From Phycisphaerae bacterium (GTDB lineage Bacteria; Planctomycetota; Phycisphaerae; Phycisphaerales; UBA1924), in the NCBI GenBank assembly GCA_030432255.1, contig JAUIHS010000001.1:389628-453627 (forward strand): a stretch of DNA of 64,000 nucleotides, written 5' to 3'. Shown in pieces: positions 25,332 to 34,169 of this stretch (its first letter is position 1; each line of letters begins with the position of its first letter). A model generated the notes under the pieces. The model saw nothing but the letters and a program-made list of their open reading frames with translations, was not told the DNA's origin and ran no database searches. Both the position numbers and the translations under genes were made by a program.

Positions 25332-26327
25332 TCACGCCGCGCGGCGGCGATTCGCGGAGGTCGTACGGCGAAGCTGGTAGCTGCGCGTCGTCGACTTGCG
25401 TGCGGTGCCCTTGCGCGTGGTGGTGCGCTTGGCAGCGGGCTTGCGCGCCGTGCTCTTGCGCGTGGTCGTGCGCTTGGTGGCGGGCTTGCGAGCCGTGCTC
25501 TTGCGCGTGGTGGTGCGCTTGGCAGCGGGCTTGCGGGCCGTGCTCTTGCGCGTGGTCGTGCGCTTGGTGGCGGGCTTGCGAGCCGTGCTCTTACGCGTGG
25601 TGGTGCGCTTGGCGGCGGACTTGCGTGCGGTGCCCTTGCGCGTGGTGGTGCGCTTGGCGGCGGGCTTGCGCGCCGTGCTCTTGCGGGTGGTCGTGCGCTT
25701 GGCGGCGGGCTTACGCGCCGTGCTCTTGCGTGTGGTCGTGCGCTTGGCGGCGGGCTTGCGCGCCGTGCTCTTGCGGGTGGTGGTGCGCTTGGCGACAGGC
25801 TTGCGAGCGGTGCTCTTACGCGTGGTTGTCCGCTTGGCGGCGGGCTTGCGAGCGGTGCTCTTACGCGTGGTTGTCCGCTTGGCGGCGGGCTTGCGCGCCG
25901 TGCTCTTACGCGTGGTGGTGCGCTTGGCGGCGGGCTTACGCGCCGTGCTCTTGCGGGTGGTGGTGCGCTTAGCGGCAGGCTTGCGCGCCGTGCTCTTGCG
26001 GGTGGTGGTGCGCTTGGCGGCTGGCTTACGCGCGGTGCTCTTGCGTGTGGTTGTGCGCTTGGCGGCAGGCTTGCGAGCGGTGCTCTTGCGCGTGGTCGTG
26101 CGCTTGGCGGTGGGCTTGCGAGCCGTGCTCTTACGCGTGGTGGTGCGCTTGGCGGCGGGCTTGCGCGCCGTGCTCTTGCGGGTGGTCGTCCGCTTGGCGG
26201 CGGGCTTGCGTGCGGTGCTCTTGCGCGTGGTGGTGCGCTTGGCAGTCGGCTTTCGGGTGGTGCTCTTGCGGGTCGTCGTACGCTTCGCTGACGAGCGTCG
26301 AGTACGGGGTGTACGTGCCGTGGGCAT
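25332..26327 (-). CDS. Histone H1-like, Lys/Arg-rich repeat protein
   Basis: The 331-residue protein is built of a short basic lead (MPTARTPRTRRSSA), 20 tandem 15-residue units (consensus KRTTTRKSTARKPAA) and a 17-residue tail. It is rich in Lys, Arg, Thr, Ser and Ala and has almost no hydrophobic residues, like bacterial H1-like or AlgP proteins that bind and compact DNA. Thr/Ser next to Lys/Arg could be modification sites. Units are almost identical (variants PTA, PVA, PAT and KGTARKSAA). It may be a nucleoid protein, as the condensed nucleoid of planctomycetes would suggest, but that is inference. The reading frame is set by the repeat; other frames here are also open but are artefacts. 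Confidence 0.78.
   Translation of the reverse strand: MPTARTPRTRRSSAKRTTTRKSTTRKPTAKRTTTRKSTARKPAAKRTTTRKSTARKPAAKRTTTRKSTARKPTAKRTTTRKSTARKPAAKRTTTRKSTARKPAAKRTTTRKSTARKPAAKRTTTRKSTARKPAAKRTTTRKSTARKPAAKRTTTRKSTARKPAAKRTTTRKSTARKPVAKRTTTRKSTARKPAAKRTTTRKSTARKPAAKRTTTRKSTARKPAAKRTTTRKGTARKSAAKRTTTRKSTARKPATKRTTTRKSTARKPAAKRTTTRKSTARKPATKRTTTRKSTARKPAAKRTTTRKGTARKSTTRSYQLRRTTSANRRRAA
25386..26285 (-). repeat. 20 x 45-bp tandem repeat inside the H1-like gene
   Basis: From 26285 down to 25386 the DNA repeats every 45 bp, coding for KRTTTRKSTARKPAA-type units. Third codon positions vary between copies (for example GCGCGC/GCGGGT/ACGCGT variants) while the protein stays the same, which shows selection on the protein rather than recent duplication alone. 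The repeat is open in all six frames. Confidence 0.95.
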
Positions 26328-26610
26328 ATGTCAGTCTCCGTCGGAACTGTCCGAAACGTGTCCCCACACCGCGTGGGGTCGCCAGACGCCCCGATCCCTC
26401 CTGGAGAGACCTGACGTCGGTCGCGGCACTTATCGACAGGGGTATGGATGGGCATGAATAATTCCGCCCCCGTTGTTGAGGGGTTTCCTGCTTTTTTGGT
26501 CAATCAGTCGGGATTCCGCCTCCATCGTTGTTTCGGACGTACCGAAGACACTGGCGCAGAGGCCAACGCGCGGTTTCTGCCGACCCATCCCTCCGTATAA
26601 TCCCCCTCCC

Positions 26611-27969
26611 ATGAATGATGCCCCAACAGACTGGTCGCTCGACTCCTGGAAACAACGCATCGAGCAGCAGCAGATCGTCTACGAAGATCGAGATGCCGTG
26701 GATGCCGCGGTTGCCAAACTGCGGACGCTGCCTCCGCTCGTCACCTCCGGCGAGATCGAGCGCCTTCGGACCCTCATTGCTGATGCTCAGGACGGCCGAC
26801 GCTTTGTCCTCCAGGGCGGAGACTGCGCCGAGACCCTCGCAGACTGCACCTCGCAGTCCATCACCGCCCGGCTCAAGATCCTCCTCCAGATGTCGCTCGT
26901 GCTGGTCCACGCAATGAAAAAGCCGGTCGTACGCGTCGGACGCTTCGCCGGACAGTACGCCAAGCCGAGATCGTCGAGCACTGAGACCCGCGGCGACCTC
27001 ACGCTGCCCAGTTACTTCGGCGACCTCGTCAATAGTGCCGATTTCACCGAGGAGTCACGCCGGCCTGACCCACACCTCATGGTGCGCGGCTACCAGCATG
27101 CGGCGATGACCATCAATTTCATCCGCTCCCTGATCGACGGCGGGTTTGCGGACCTGCATCACCCCGAGTATTGGGATCTGCGCTTCATGGAGCACGCGCA
27201 TCTGTCTCCGGAACTGCGCGATGCATACCAGACCATGTCCACCCGCCTCGCCGAGGCGCTGCGCTTCATGGAGGCGCTGGGCGAACAGTCCGTCGACGAT
27301 CTCTCAACGGTTGAGTTCTTCACAAGTCACGAGGGGCTCAACCTCCTGTATGAGTCCGCGCAGACCCGGCAGGTGCCGCGACGTGACGGATACTACAACC
27401 TGACAACGCACTTTCCCTGGATCGGGGAGCGAACCCGCCAGATCGATGGGGCGCATGTCGAGTACTTCCGCGGCATTCGCAATCCCGTGGGCGTGAAGGT
27501 GGGACCGACTGCCGCACCGAAGGACATCGTGGCGTTGATCGATGTTCTCAACCCCGAGAACGACCCCGGTCGACTCGTCCTGATCCACCGTATGGGTGTG
27601 CGGCAGGTCGCCAGCCAGTTGCAGCCGATTCTCGAGGGCGTCGCGGCATCGGGGCGGCGTGTGCTGTGGATCTGTGATCCGATGCATGGCAATGGGATCA
27701 CGACCGATCAGAAGGTCAAGACGCGCAATTTTGACGACATCCTCTCCGAATTGGAGCAGGCCTTCGATATCCACGCGCGGGTGGGCACATGTCTCGGGGG
27801 TGTGCACTTCGAACTCACAGGCGAAGACGTCACCGAGTGTCTTGGTGGGGCCGCGGGTGTCCGGGAAGAGGACCTGTTCACGAACTACGCCTCTCCGTGT
27901 GACCCGCGCCTGAACTATCAGCAAGCATTGGAACTGGCCTTCCTCGTCGCGCGCAAGATGGGCGATTGA
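26611..27969 (+). CDS. Class II 3-deoxy-7-phosphoheptulonate (DAHP) synthase
   Basis: The 452-residue enzyme joins phosphoenolpyruvate and erythrose-4-phosphate as the first step of aromatic amino-acid synthesis. Class II (plant/Mycobacterium-type) motifs are RFVLQGGDCAETLADC, VRVGRFAGQYAKPRS, FFTSHEGLNLLYE, FPWIGERTRQ, HVEYFRGIRNPVGVKVGP, WICDPMHGN and CLGGVHFELTGEDVTECLGG. These carry the metal Cys, His, Glu and Asp positions of the family. The ATG at 26611 is the start that matches the usual W-x-x-x-x-x-W-x-x-x N-terminus. Neighbours do not belong to the shikimate pathway. Confidence 0.95.
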   Translation: MNDAPTDWSLDSWKQRIEQQQIVYEDRDAVDAAVAKLRTLPPLVTSGEIERLRTLIADAQDGRRFVLQGGDCAETLADCTSQSITARLKILLQMSLVLVHAMKKPVVRVGRFAGQYAKPRSSSTETRGDLTLPSYFGDLVNSADFTEESRRPDPHLMVRGYQHAAMTINFIRSLIDGGFADLHHPEYWDLRFMEHAHLSPELRDAYQTMSTRLAEALRFMEALGEQSVDDLSTVEFFTSHEGLNLLYESAQTRQVPRRDGYYNLTTHFPWIGERTRQIDGAHVEYFRGIRNPVGVKVGPTAAPKDIVALIDVLNPENDPGRLVLIHRMGVRQVASQLQPILEGVAASGRRVLWICDPMHGNGITTDQKVKTRNFDDILSELEQAFDIHARVGTCLGGVHFELTGEDVTECLGGAAGVREEDLFTNYASPCDPRLNYQQALELAFLVARKMGD

Positions 27970-27984
27970 CGGGCGCAGCAGAAA

Positions 27985-28007
27985 ACGCCCACCTTGAAGG
28001 TGGGCGT
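27985..28007 (-). terminator. Terminator of the dockerin gene at 28045-29097
   Basis: ACGCCCACC-TTGAA-GGTGGGCGT is a perfect nine-base-pair hairpin. On the minus strand it is followed by TTTTC, which makes it the terminator of the minus-strand gene. It lies 15 bp after the plus-strand DAHP synthase stop and could serve both. Confidence 0.75.
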
Positions 28008-28044
28008 CCCGTGTGAGTTTGAAGATATCGGATCGCTCAGTTGA

Positions 28045-29097
28045 TCAGCCGGGGAAGCACTCGGTGCCCCAGTTGGAGAGGATGAGGTTGAGGTCGTCGA
28101 AGTCGACGAACCCGCTGTTGTTGACGTCGCCCTGCGGTCCGGTGGTCAGCCAGGCACCAAGCACCTGGTTGAGGTCGTCAAAGTTGACGAAGCCGTCGCC
28201 GTTGGCATCGCCGGGGCACTGCGGCTCGACTTCGCCGTCGCTGGAGAAGCCCGAGATCGCCATCTGATCGACGCCTGAGGCCCGCAGTTCCACTGAACTG
28301 AGCGAGGCGATGCGGTTGTGGTCCATGGCGGGGACGAAGACCACCGAATCACCGATCACGTTGCCACCCGGGAGGCCGCCGCCGCCGCCCACGAACATCT
28401 CAACCGGCTCACCCCAGTCAATGTGGATCCACGACGGGATGGCGCAGGAGTGCACAATGCCGAGACCCTCGGGGTGATTGTCGCAGCATGTCTGCAGTGA
28501 AGCAGAGAGGTAGACCCAGTTGATGCCGCAGGGGTGTCCGCCAGGTCCGATGCAGTAGTACAGGTCCTGCTTCGGGGGCACGCAGGGGCCCGGATCATCC
28601 ACCTGCCGCATGAGCGGACCGGTACCCCAACTGATGGGCAGATCGGCCGATGCGACCGGCATGCCGACGGGAGCGCTGAAGGAGGCGACGAGTTCGCCGT
28701 TGTCAAAGACATGGATGTCATGATCGATGACGTCCGGGAGGAACGTATCGAGGGTGAACTCGTAGTCCGATGATGTTCCGATGATCTGCAGTTCGGCGAT
28801 GTCGGTTCCGGCATCTCCGTCAACGGTGCCCGTTGACTTGAGAGTCCAGACCGGGTCGACGCCGGCCGCCGGGTTGCCGGGAGCCGGAATGGCGATCTTC
28901 AGATCCATCATGTCAGGGAGTTGGACCCTGACGCCATCCTGGCCGCTGCTGCCGATGTTGCTGACCTGGAGTTCGCCGGTGGAGGTATCAACGGTTGCCT
29001 GGCCCAGTGGGCTGACGGACAGGCCGTCGAATTCCGCCGCGGTTGCGGTACCGGTGAGAGTTGAGAGCGCAATGACAGTCGTAAGTGCCGTCTTCAT
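28045..29097 (-). CDS. Secreted protein with C-terminal dockerin-like domain
   Basis: The 350-residue product has a signal peptide (MKTALTTVIALSTLTGTATA) and a middle region of unknown fold. That region has six Cys in two groups (GPCVPPKQDLYYCIGPGG, LQTCCDNHPEGLGIVHSC), probably disulfide-linked outside the cytoplasm. It ends with a two-EF-hand dockerin-like module: CPGDANGDGFVNFDDLNQVL, then GDVNNSGFVDFDDLNLILSN. The calcium loops (D-x-N-x-D-G-x-V) are intact. An AAAGG precedes the ATG at 29097. Function unknown; probably surface-associated. Confidence 0.8.
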   Translation of the reverse strand: MKTALTTVIALSTLTGTATAAEFDGLSVSPLGQATVDTSTGELQVSNIGSSGQDGVRVQLPDMMDLKIAIPAPGNPAAGVDPVWTLKSTGTVDGDAGTDIAELQIIGTSSDYEFTLDTFLPDVIDHDIHVFDNGELVASFSAPVGMPVASADLPISWGTGPLMRQVDDPGPCVPPKQDLYYCIGPGGHPCGINWVYLSASLQTCCDNHPEGLGIVHSCAIPSWIHIDWGEPVEMFVGGGGGLPGGNVIGDSVVFVPAMDHNRIASLSSVELRASGVDQMAISGFSSDGEVEPQCPGDANGDGFVNFDDLNQVLGAWLTTGPQGDVNNSGFVDFDDLNLILSNWGTECFPG

Positions 29098-29209
29098 GAT
29101 TTGCCTTTCAAGGTGAAGTAGATGAGAAAGAAGTTGCTCTTCACCATGAATGCGAAGCGACAGCCCGAGGTCTTGCAGGAACCAGAAGAAAACTTGTTGG
29201 GAATCTGAC

Positions 29210-30538
29210 TCAGTCGTCCGCTGCGATGGCGACCGACGGATCGCCGTTCTCAGGCATGGGTGGCATGGCTTCCACCAGCAGGCGACTTACGCGGGTGGGT
29301 TCAGCCTCCAGCACCGTGACGGAGATGCCCTCCGCCGCGACGAACTGCTCGCCGGCCTCCGGAATCCGGCCCATGGCGGTCACGACGAAGCCGCCGACGG
29401 TCTCGTAGTCCTCGCTCTCGGGAAGTTCTACACCGATGGAGCGCAGGCATTCATTGGCATCATCGATATAGGCGCGAGCTTCGAGTTCCGCCTTGCGTGC
29501 ATCCTCGTCGACGATGATGTCGGGCGAGGCGGGCTCTTCCTGTTCGTACTCATCCTGGATCTCGCCCACGATCTCCTCGAGCAGATCCTCGATGGTCACC
29601 AGTCCCGTCGTCCCGCCATACTCGTCGAGGACGATGGCGATGTGAACCTTGCGAGCCTGCAACTCGAGCAGAAGTTCGTTCAGCGGCTTCGTCTCAGGCA
29701 CGAACAGCGCCTTGCGAAGCACCGGACGGAGGTCGATGGAACCCACGTCCCGGCCGACGAAGTTGAGCAGGTCCTTCGCGTACAGGATGCCGATGATGTG
29801 GTCGAGATCGTCGTCGTAGACCGGTATGCGCGAATGGCCGCAATCGGCAATGAACTCGGTTACCGCACTGAGGTTGTCAGTGATCGCGAGTCCCTCGATC
29901 TCCGTTCGCGGCGTCATGATCTCTTCAACCGTCTGAGACTTGAACTCGACGACTGCTTCAATCATCTTGCGCTCTGCCGTATCAACGTTCCCCTCGCGCT
30001 CGCCCTCAGAGACGGCACTCAGGATCTGATCGGCAATCGCGTCCTGGTCTGATTCACCGCCCGCCAGCAACTTGATGGTTCCATCAATCACAGCCAGGAA
30101 ACGCAGTGGCGTCGCGGCGACGTATGCCAGTCGGATCAAGGGAGCGAACGCATGAATCAGCTTCTCGCCCAGGTGCTCCGCGATGCTCGCGGGCAGGAGG
30201 AACGAGCAGAAGAAAAGCAAAGTCCAGCCTGAGGCTGCAAGGATCAGGGTCCGAGGCCATTCGATCACCAGGATGCCAGCCTCAGGATCGATGGAGTAGG
30301 GACGTACGAGCAGGACCAGGCAGATGAGCAGGAGAATGCTGCTGATCGTGCGGAAGGCGCCAATGGCCAGCGAGTGTCCAGCAGGGTCATCCAGAATCGA
30401 TTCGAGCTTGCCGATGCCGCCGTTCCGCCCTGCGATCACCTCGAGTTTGCGCAACGAGAAATCGCGCAGCGCGAAGTGCAGCGAAGCGAAGAAGATTGCC
30501 GCGAGGGAGGCGACTGAGAGCAGCACCCAGATGGTCAT
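29210..30538 (-). CDS. CNNM/CorC-type membrane protein (HlyC/CorC family)
   Basis: The 442-residue protein has an N-terminal membrane domain with helices near residues 5-25 (LLSVASLAAIFFASLHFAL), 63-82 (TISSILLLICLVLLVR) and 95-118 (LILAASGWTLLFFCSFLLP). A CBS pair (VEEIMTPRTEIEGL .. KPLNELLLELQARK) follows with VHIAIVLDEYGGTTGLVTIE. The end is a CorC/HlyC C-terminal domain (YETVGGFVVTAMGRIPEAGE). These proteins are linked to Mg or Co export and membrane integrity. The ATG overlaps the ybeY stop as ATGA, so the two genes are coupled, a common pair in bacteria. Confidence 0.88.
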   Translation of the reverse strand: MTIWVLLSVASLAAIFFASLHFALRDFSLRKLEVIAGRNGGIGKLESILDDPAGHSLAIGAFRTISSILLLICLVLLVRPYSIDPEAGILVIEWPRTLILAASGWTLLFFCSFLLPASIAEHLGEKLIHAFAPLIRLAYVAATPLRFLAVIDGTIKLLAGGESDQDAIADQILSAVSEGEREGNVDTAERKMIEAVVEFKSQTVEEIMTPRTEIEGLAITDNLSAVTEFIADCGHSRIPVYDDDLDHIIGILYAKDLLNFVGRDVGSIDLRPVLRKALFVPETKPLNELLLELQARKVHIAIVLDEYGGTTGLVTIEDLLEEIVGEIQDEYEQEEPASPDIIVDEDARKAELEARAYIDDANECLRSIGVELPESEDYETVGGFVVTAMGRIPEAGEQFVAAEGISVTVLEAEPTRVSRLLVEAMPPMPENGDPSVAIAADD

Positions 30539-31113
30539 GACTCCGCCCCCCGGCTGGCATAGGTCACACCGACACCGATACCTGTGAGGATGTCGTCCTC
30601 GCGCTGATGCATGGCGGCAGCGTCCGATTCGTCATGGTCGTCGTAGCCGAGGCAGTGAAGCATTCCGTGCACGGCATACAGAAGCAATTCCTGCTCCAGC
30701 GGATGGCCGCGCAGATCCGACTGCCGTCGAGCCTCGTCGACGCAGATCAGCAGGTCAACGTCGAGCACATCGCGACCGTCACTCATGTCGAACGTGATGA
30801 CATCTGTGGTGCCGGGGACATCGCAGTGTGCCTGGTGACACCGAGCCATTTCGTTGTCGTCGATCAGTCGAATGCGCACCTCACCCGAGGTCTGCATGCG
30901 CTGGATCGCGACACTGGTTCGCTTGGTGAGCCAGTCAATGACACGGCGCTCGACACGACACGTCGCATCGAGGACATCAACCTGCGCTTGTGAGGGGGGT
31001 TGGGGAGGCGGACTCTCGCCGGGCTCGTCAGCCGGACTTCCGCCGCCGGGATCCTCAGAGGTGCTCTCGCCCGTTTCCGAAGATTGGCCAGCCATGGTGT
31101 CGGTAGCGTTCAT
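30535..31113 (-). CDS. ybeY: Endoribonuclease YbeY (rRNA maturation factor)
   Basis: The 192-residue product has the YbeY zinc motif HGMLHCLGYDDHDESDAA (H-x-x-x-H-x-x-x-x-x-H form, with three His) and VPGTTDVITFDMSD. YbeY is a metalloendonuclease in 16S rRNA 3'-end maturation and RNA quality control. The start at 31113 (MNATD) gives an N-terminal extension of about 45 residues rich in Ser, Glu and Pro (ESTSEDPGGGSPADEPGE). Family members start near the QVDVLDA part, so an internal start is possible, though no clear one with a Shine-Dalgarno is seen. Coupled by ATGA to the CorC-type gene. Confidence 0.86.
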   Translation of the reverse strand: MNATDTMAGQSSETGESTSEDPGGGSPADEPGESPPPQPPSQAQVDVLDATCRVERRVIDWLTKRTSVAIQRMQTSGEVRIRLIDDNEMARCHQAHCDVPGTTDVITFDMSDGRDVLDVDLLICVDEARRQSDLRGHPLEQELLLYAVHGMLHCLGYDDHDESDAAAMHQREDDILTGIGVGVTYASRGAES

Positions 31114-31372
31114 CAGGACAGATTCTCTCGTTCCGCCGGCGAGGATCGCACCTCTGAGAATCCCGGCGGACTGCGTACTGTAGAGCAAGCGGGGCTCGCA
31201 TCCAAGACCGTTCTTCGGCCATCTCTGCAGACAGGTTCGCCAAACCGAGACTCCGATTTCGGACCGGATCCCGGGATCCCGCTGAAGACGGGCCCGCGAA
31301 GCGTCGATTCAAGACGCCGCGGCGATCATTCCGCACACAATCCAAACATTCTCGGACGATCGAGGACTCCGA

Positions 31373-31699
31373 ATGTCAGAGCCGAACCTCATCAATGCCA
31401 ATCTGAAGGCCTGGACCAGCGGTCAGGTGCTGCGCGTGGTCGATGAGTCGCTGGAGCGGGCCGCCGAGGTGCGCGAGCAGCGCCAGGAGGAACGAGCAAG
31501 GGAAGCGGCCGAAGAAGCACGCCGCGAGGCCGATCGGTCGCGCCGCGTCGCCGCCATCGAGCGACAGGAACGTTCGGATGCGCAGGAGGCCATCGAGCGG
31601 CTGCGGGGCGAAGCCGACCGGGTCGCTCGTGAGATCGCTGCACGTCAGGCTGAGTTCGAGGCCCTGATGGCACGGCTCGCCGCCGGCGACGATGCCTGA
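31373..31699 (+). CDS. Small coiled-coil protein of unknown function
   Basis: The 108-residue protein starts MSEPNLINANLKAWTSGQVL and then is almost entirely charged helix: EREEREQRQEERA-like heptads (REQRQEERAREAAEEARREA) through AIERLRGEADRVAREIAARQ. It should form an extended coiled coil. It has no signal peptide or membrane segment. It lies 17 bp from the convergent glucosidase gene. No family was recognised. Confidence 0.6.
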   Translation: MSEPNLINANLKAWTSGQVLRVVDESLERAAEVREQRQEERAREAAEEARREADRSRRVAAIERQERSDAQEAIERLRGEADRVAREIAARQAEFEALMARLAAGDDA

Positions 31700-31716
31700 A
31701 TGGGACCCGACGCCGA

Positions 31717-33642
31717 CTACTCGGATGCGAGGATCGCGATACGGAGTACCTCGGCAACCGACCATGCCTGCGCGACGCAGCCCTCTTCGAGGCGTGCGCC
31801 GTGTGTGGGTTCCGCATCAAAGATCTCTGCGATCTGACCGACGCAACCCTCTTCAAGCGTGGCGATGATCGGCGCGATGACTTCGAGCGCCTCTCGTCGT
31901 GACTCGGCGCTGAAACTCCCCGAGCGCAGGACCGCCTCCGCATAGGGGCCGATGAGCCATGGCCACACGGTGCCATTGTGATACGCGCGGTCGCGCGCCA
32001 TCATGTCGCCCTTGAAGCGTCGCTCGTAGTTCTCGTCACACGGCGCAAGCGTGCGCATACCTCGGTCCGTCAGGAGATGCTCCCGCGCGCTTCGTACGAC
32101 GCCGCGCTGCTGATCGGTGGTCAGCGGTGAATGTTCCAGGCACACGGCAAAGAGCTGGTTGGGTCGGATCTCGTTCATGATGCGCCACTCCTGCCGGTCC
32201 GTTGGCCGCACGCAGTCCACGAGGTGATCCTGCCCGTCACGCACGAACGTCTCCCTGAACGCCTCGCCGACGCAGTCGGCGAGTGACGCCATCGTCTGGT
32301 CCTCGTCGAACTCCTCGAGCAGGCGAATCGCGTGGTACCAGAGCGCATTGATCTCGACGGCCTTGCCGTGCCGCGGCGTGAAGACCACGCCATCGCGTTT
32401 CGCATCCATCCACGTCAACTGCGTTGTTTCATCACCCGCTATGATCAGGTGATCGGTGCTATCCATGCGGATGCCGAAACGCGTGCCCGTCATGTAATTG
32501 GCGATGATCTCGCGGCACGCGGGCAGCAGATCCCGGCGGAACCGCGCCTGGTCTTTTGACGCCCTGCAGTACGCGACGCACGCGTGAATGAACCACAGCG
32601 AGGCATCCACGGTGTTGTAGTGGGGCGGGCCATCGTAGTCATCGAAGCGGTTCGGGATCATCCCCTGTGAGACGTGGCGCCCGAACGCGGCGAGCGCGCC
32701 GTAGGCTTCTTCGAAGCGACCCGTGACCAGCAAGAGGCCGGGCATGGCGATCATGGTGTCCCGGCCCCAGTCGGCAAACCACGGGTAGCCGGCGATGATC
32801 GATGTGAGCGGTGTGCCGCCTACATTTCGCGTGACCAGGAAGTCATCCGCGGCATGTACGAGGGGCATGAGGTCTTCGCGCCCCGGATGCTCGCGAAGGA
32901 ACATCCGCCCGATCTTCTCGAGGTGATCCGCGCGCAGATTCACATCGATCAGGTTGAGATCGGGTTCATCATCGAATGCGATCGCCACGATGACTTCGGT
33001 CGGCTGGTTCGTCAGGGGCACAACGGCAATGCACGGGGTGAAGAGGTCCTCGGTGTCCGGGTAGTGCCGCTCGGTCTCGCGGGGGTACGTGCAACCGCGC
33101 TTCCATGCTTCGTGGGATTCCCAGTGGCCGCGGCTGAGTCTCAGGTGAAGCACTCCCTCGGGGTGCGCGATGGTGCATTTGCGCCCGTCAATGTTGACCG
33201 TGTAGTCAGAAACCGGGCGTTCGCCGCAGACCTCGTGGAAGTCTCGCATGGAAAGTCGCGGCAGGAGGCGGAGTTCGGCTTCCTCTTCTCCGGGGCCACA
33301 GGTGTAGCGAATGGCTGACGCGTTGAGACCGTGCGCGACGGCAACCTCGATGGTGAGCGGCACGGATCCGATGGTGGTCGACCATTCGACGGACCCCGGG
33401 TGCCTGGCGAAGTCACCCGGTTCCTCGAGCGTGTGGGCCTTGTCGCCTGACGCGAGAATGACATCGATTTCGTTGACGGTCGCGATCCGGTCGACCGGCG
33501 GGCGGCGGGCGGCGTTGAGCAGCGTGTGATACTTCCGCCGATTGACGCGGTCGCTGCAACCCATGGCGAAGCCGCCGATGCCGTTGGTGAGCAGAAATTC
33601 CATAGATCGGGGGGCTCTTCGGGGCGGGGGTCTCTCACTCAT
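31717..33642 (-). CDS. Glycogen debranching enzyme-type amylo-alpha-1,6-glucosidase
   Basis: The 641-residue protein begins with the GDE N-domain pattern EFLLTNGIGGFAMGCSDRVN (bacterial-type N-terminal sugar-binding domain) and KYHTLLNAARRPP. It has a C-terminal (alpha/alpha)6 barrel with GYPWFADWGRDTMIAMPGLL (catalytic Asp region), LIIAGDETTQLTWMDAKRDG and YHNGTVWPWLIGPYAEAVL. It should remove alpha-1,6-linked glucose from glycogen. The start could be 33642 (MSERPPP) or 33603 (MEFLLTN); the first leaves the usual short lead. No other glycogen gene is adjacent. Confidence 0.88.
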   Translation of the reverse strand: MSERPPPRRAPRSMEFLLTNGIGGFAMGCSDRVNRRKYHTLLNAARRPPVDRIATVNEIDVILASGDKAHTLEEPGDFARHPGSVEWSTTIGSVPLTIEVAVAHGLNASAIRYTCGPGEEEAELRLLPRLSMRDFHEVCGERPVSDYTVNIDGRKCTIAHPEGVLHLRLSRGHWESHEAWKRGCTYPRETERHYPDTEDLFTPCIAVVPLTNQPTEVIVAIAFDDEPDLNLIDVNLRADHLEKIGRMFLREHPGREDLMPLVHAADDFLVTRNVGGTPLTSIIAGYPWFADWGRDTMIAMPGLLLVTGRFEEAYGALAAFGRHVSQGMIPNRFDDYDGPPHYNTVDASLWFIHACVAYCRASKDQARFRRDLLPACREIIANYMTGTRFGIRMDSTDHLIIAGDETTQLTWMDAKRDGVVFTPRHGKAVEINALWYHAIRLLEEFDEDQTMASLADCVGEAFRETFVRDGQDHLVDCVRPTDRQEWRIMNEIRPNQLFAVCLEHSPLTTDQQRGVVRSAREHLLTDRGMRTLAPCDENYERRFKGDMMARDRAYHNGTVWPWLIGPYAEAVLRSGSFSAESRREALEVIAPIIATLEEGCVGQIAEIFDAEPTHGARLEEGCVAQAWSVAEVLRIAILASE

Positions 33643-33879
33643 TCCGGGGTGACGACCGCGCCGGTCGTCGGATCCGTCTGCGCAGCATAACGCGGTTGGA
33701 CCCGGCCTGTGCGCAAACAATGCCGAGCCCGGAAGTCGGACTGTGACCCTTGTTCCGGTGGAACCGGCAGATCGCTCAGGCAATCAGTGATTCCGATGAA
33801 GGGACCCCCGCTGGCGCTCCGAGGTGAGATACGACGGGTTCTGAGTAGCGAATGGAGTGCTCTTCAGGAGGTAACCGAT

Positions 33880-34095
33880 ATGGACGTTGGTGGAACCCAG
33901 CCCCTGGCATTTCACGGGGGACCGGCCCAGAGCCGCGGCATGACCGAGCGGGATGCTCGCCGGATGTACCAGCGGATGCTGAGTGCGTGGGCGATGGACC
34001 TGATGTCGTTGCGTCAACGTGGCCTGGATCGTCCAGGCGTGCGCCCATTTGCTGTCTCGAGTTATGTCCCGGCGCCGGCCCGAAGGGCGGCGTGA
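33880..34095 (+). CDS. Small protein upstream of fliD
   Basis: This 71-residue ORF has a near-perfect AGGAGGT 8 bases before the ATG at 33880 and ends 74 bp before fliD. The product MDVGGTQPLAFHGGPAQSRG then ERDARRMYQRMLSAWAMDLM is partly helical (about residues 20-45), with no signal peptide. The strong ribosome-binding site and flagellar context suggest it is real, perhaps a small flagellar or regulatory protein. No family was recognised. Confidence 0.55.
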   Translation: MDVGGTQPLAFHGGPAQSRGMTERDARRMYQRMLSAWAMDLMSLRQRGLDRPGVRPFAVSSYVPAPARRAA

Positions 34096-34169
34096 CCGTA
34101 TGCCGTTGTGGTACGCCGATTGCGAGAGCTTCCGGTTAACCACAACGCGTTGGAATGGAGTGTGAGGTC

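Noticed and set aside
25386..26285. CRISPR-like array
   Set aside because: The regular 45-bp period has no unique spacers, as the whole unit repeats and encodes protein.
25241..26503. Long open frames on both strands (up to 420 codons) across the 45-bp repeat
   Set aside because: They are by-products of a 45-bp repeat without stops in any frame. Only the Lys/Arg/Thr frame gives a known type of protein with conserved sequence despite silent changes.
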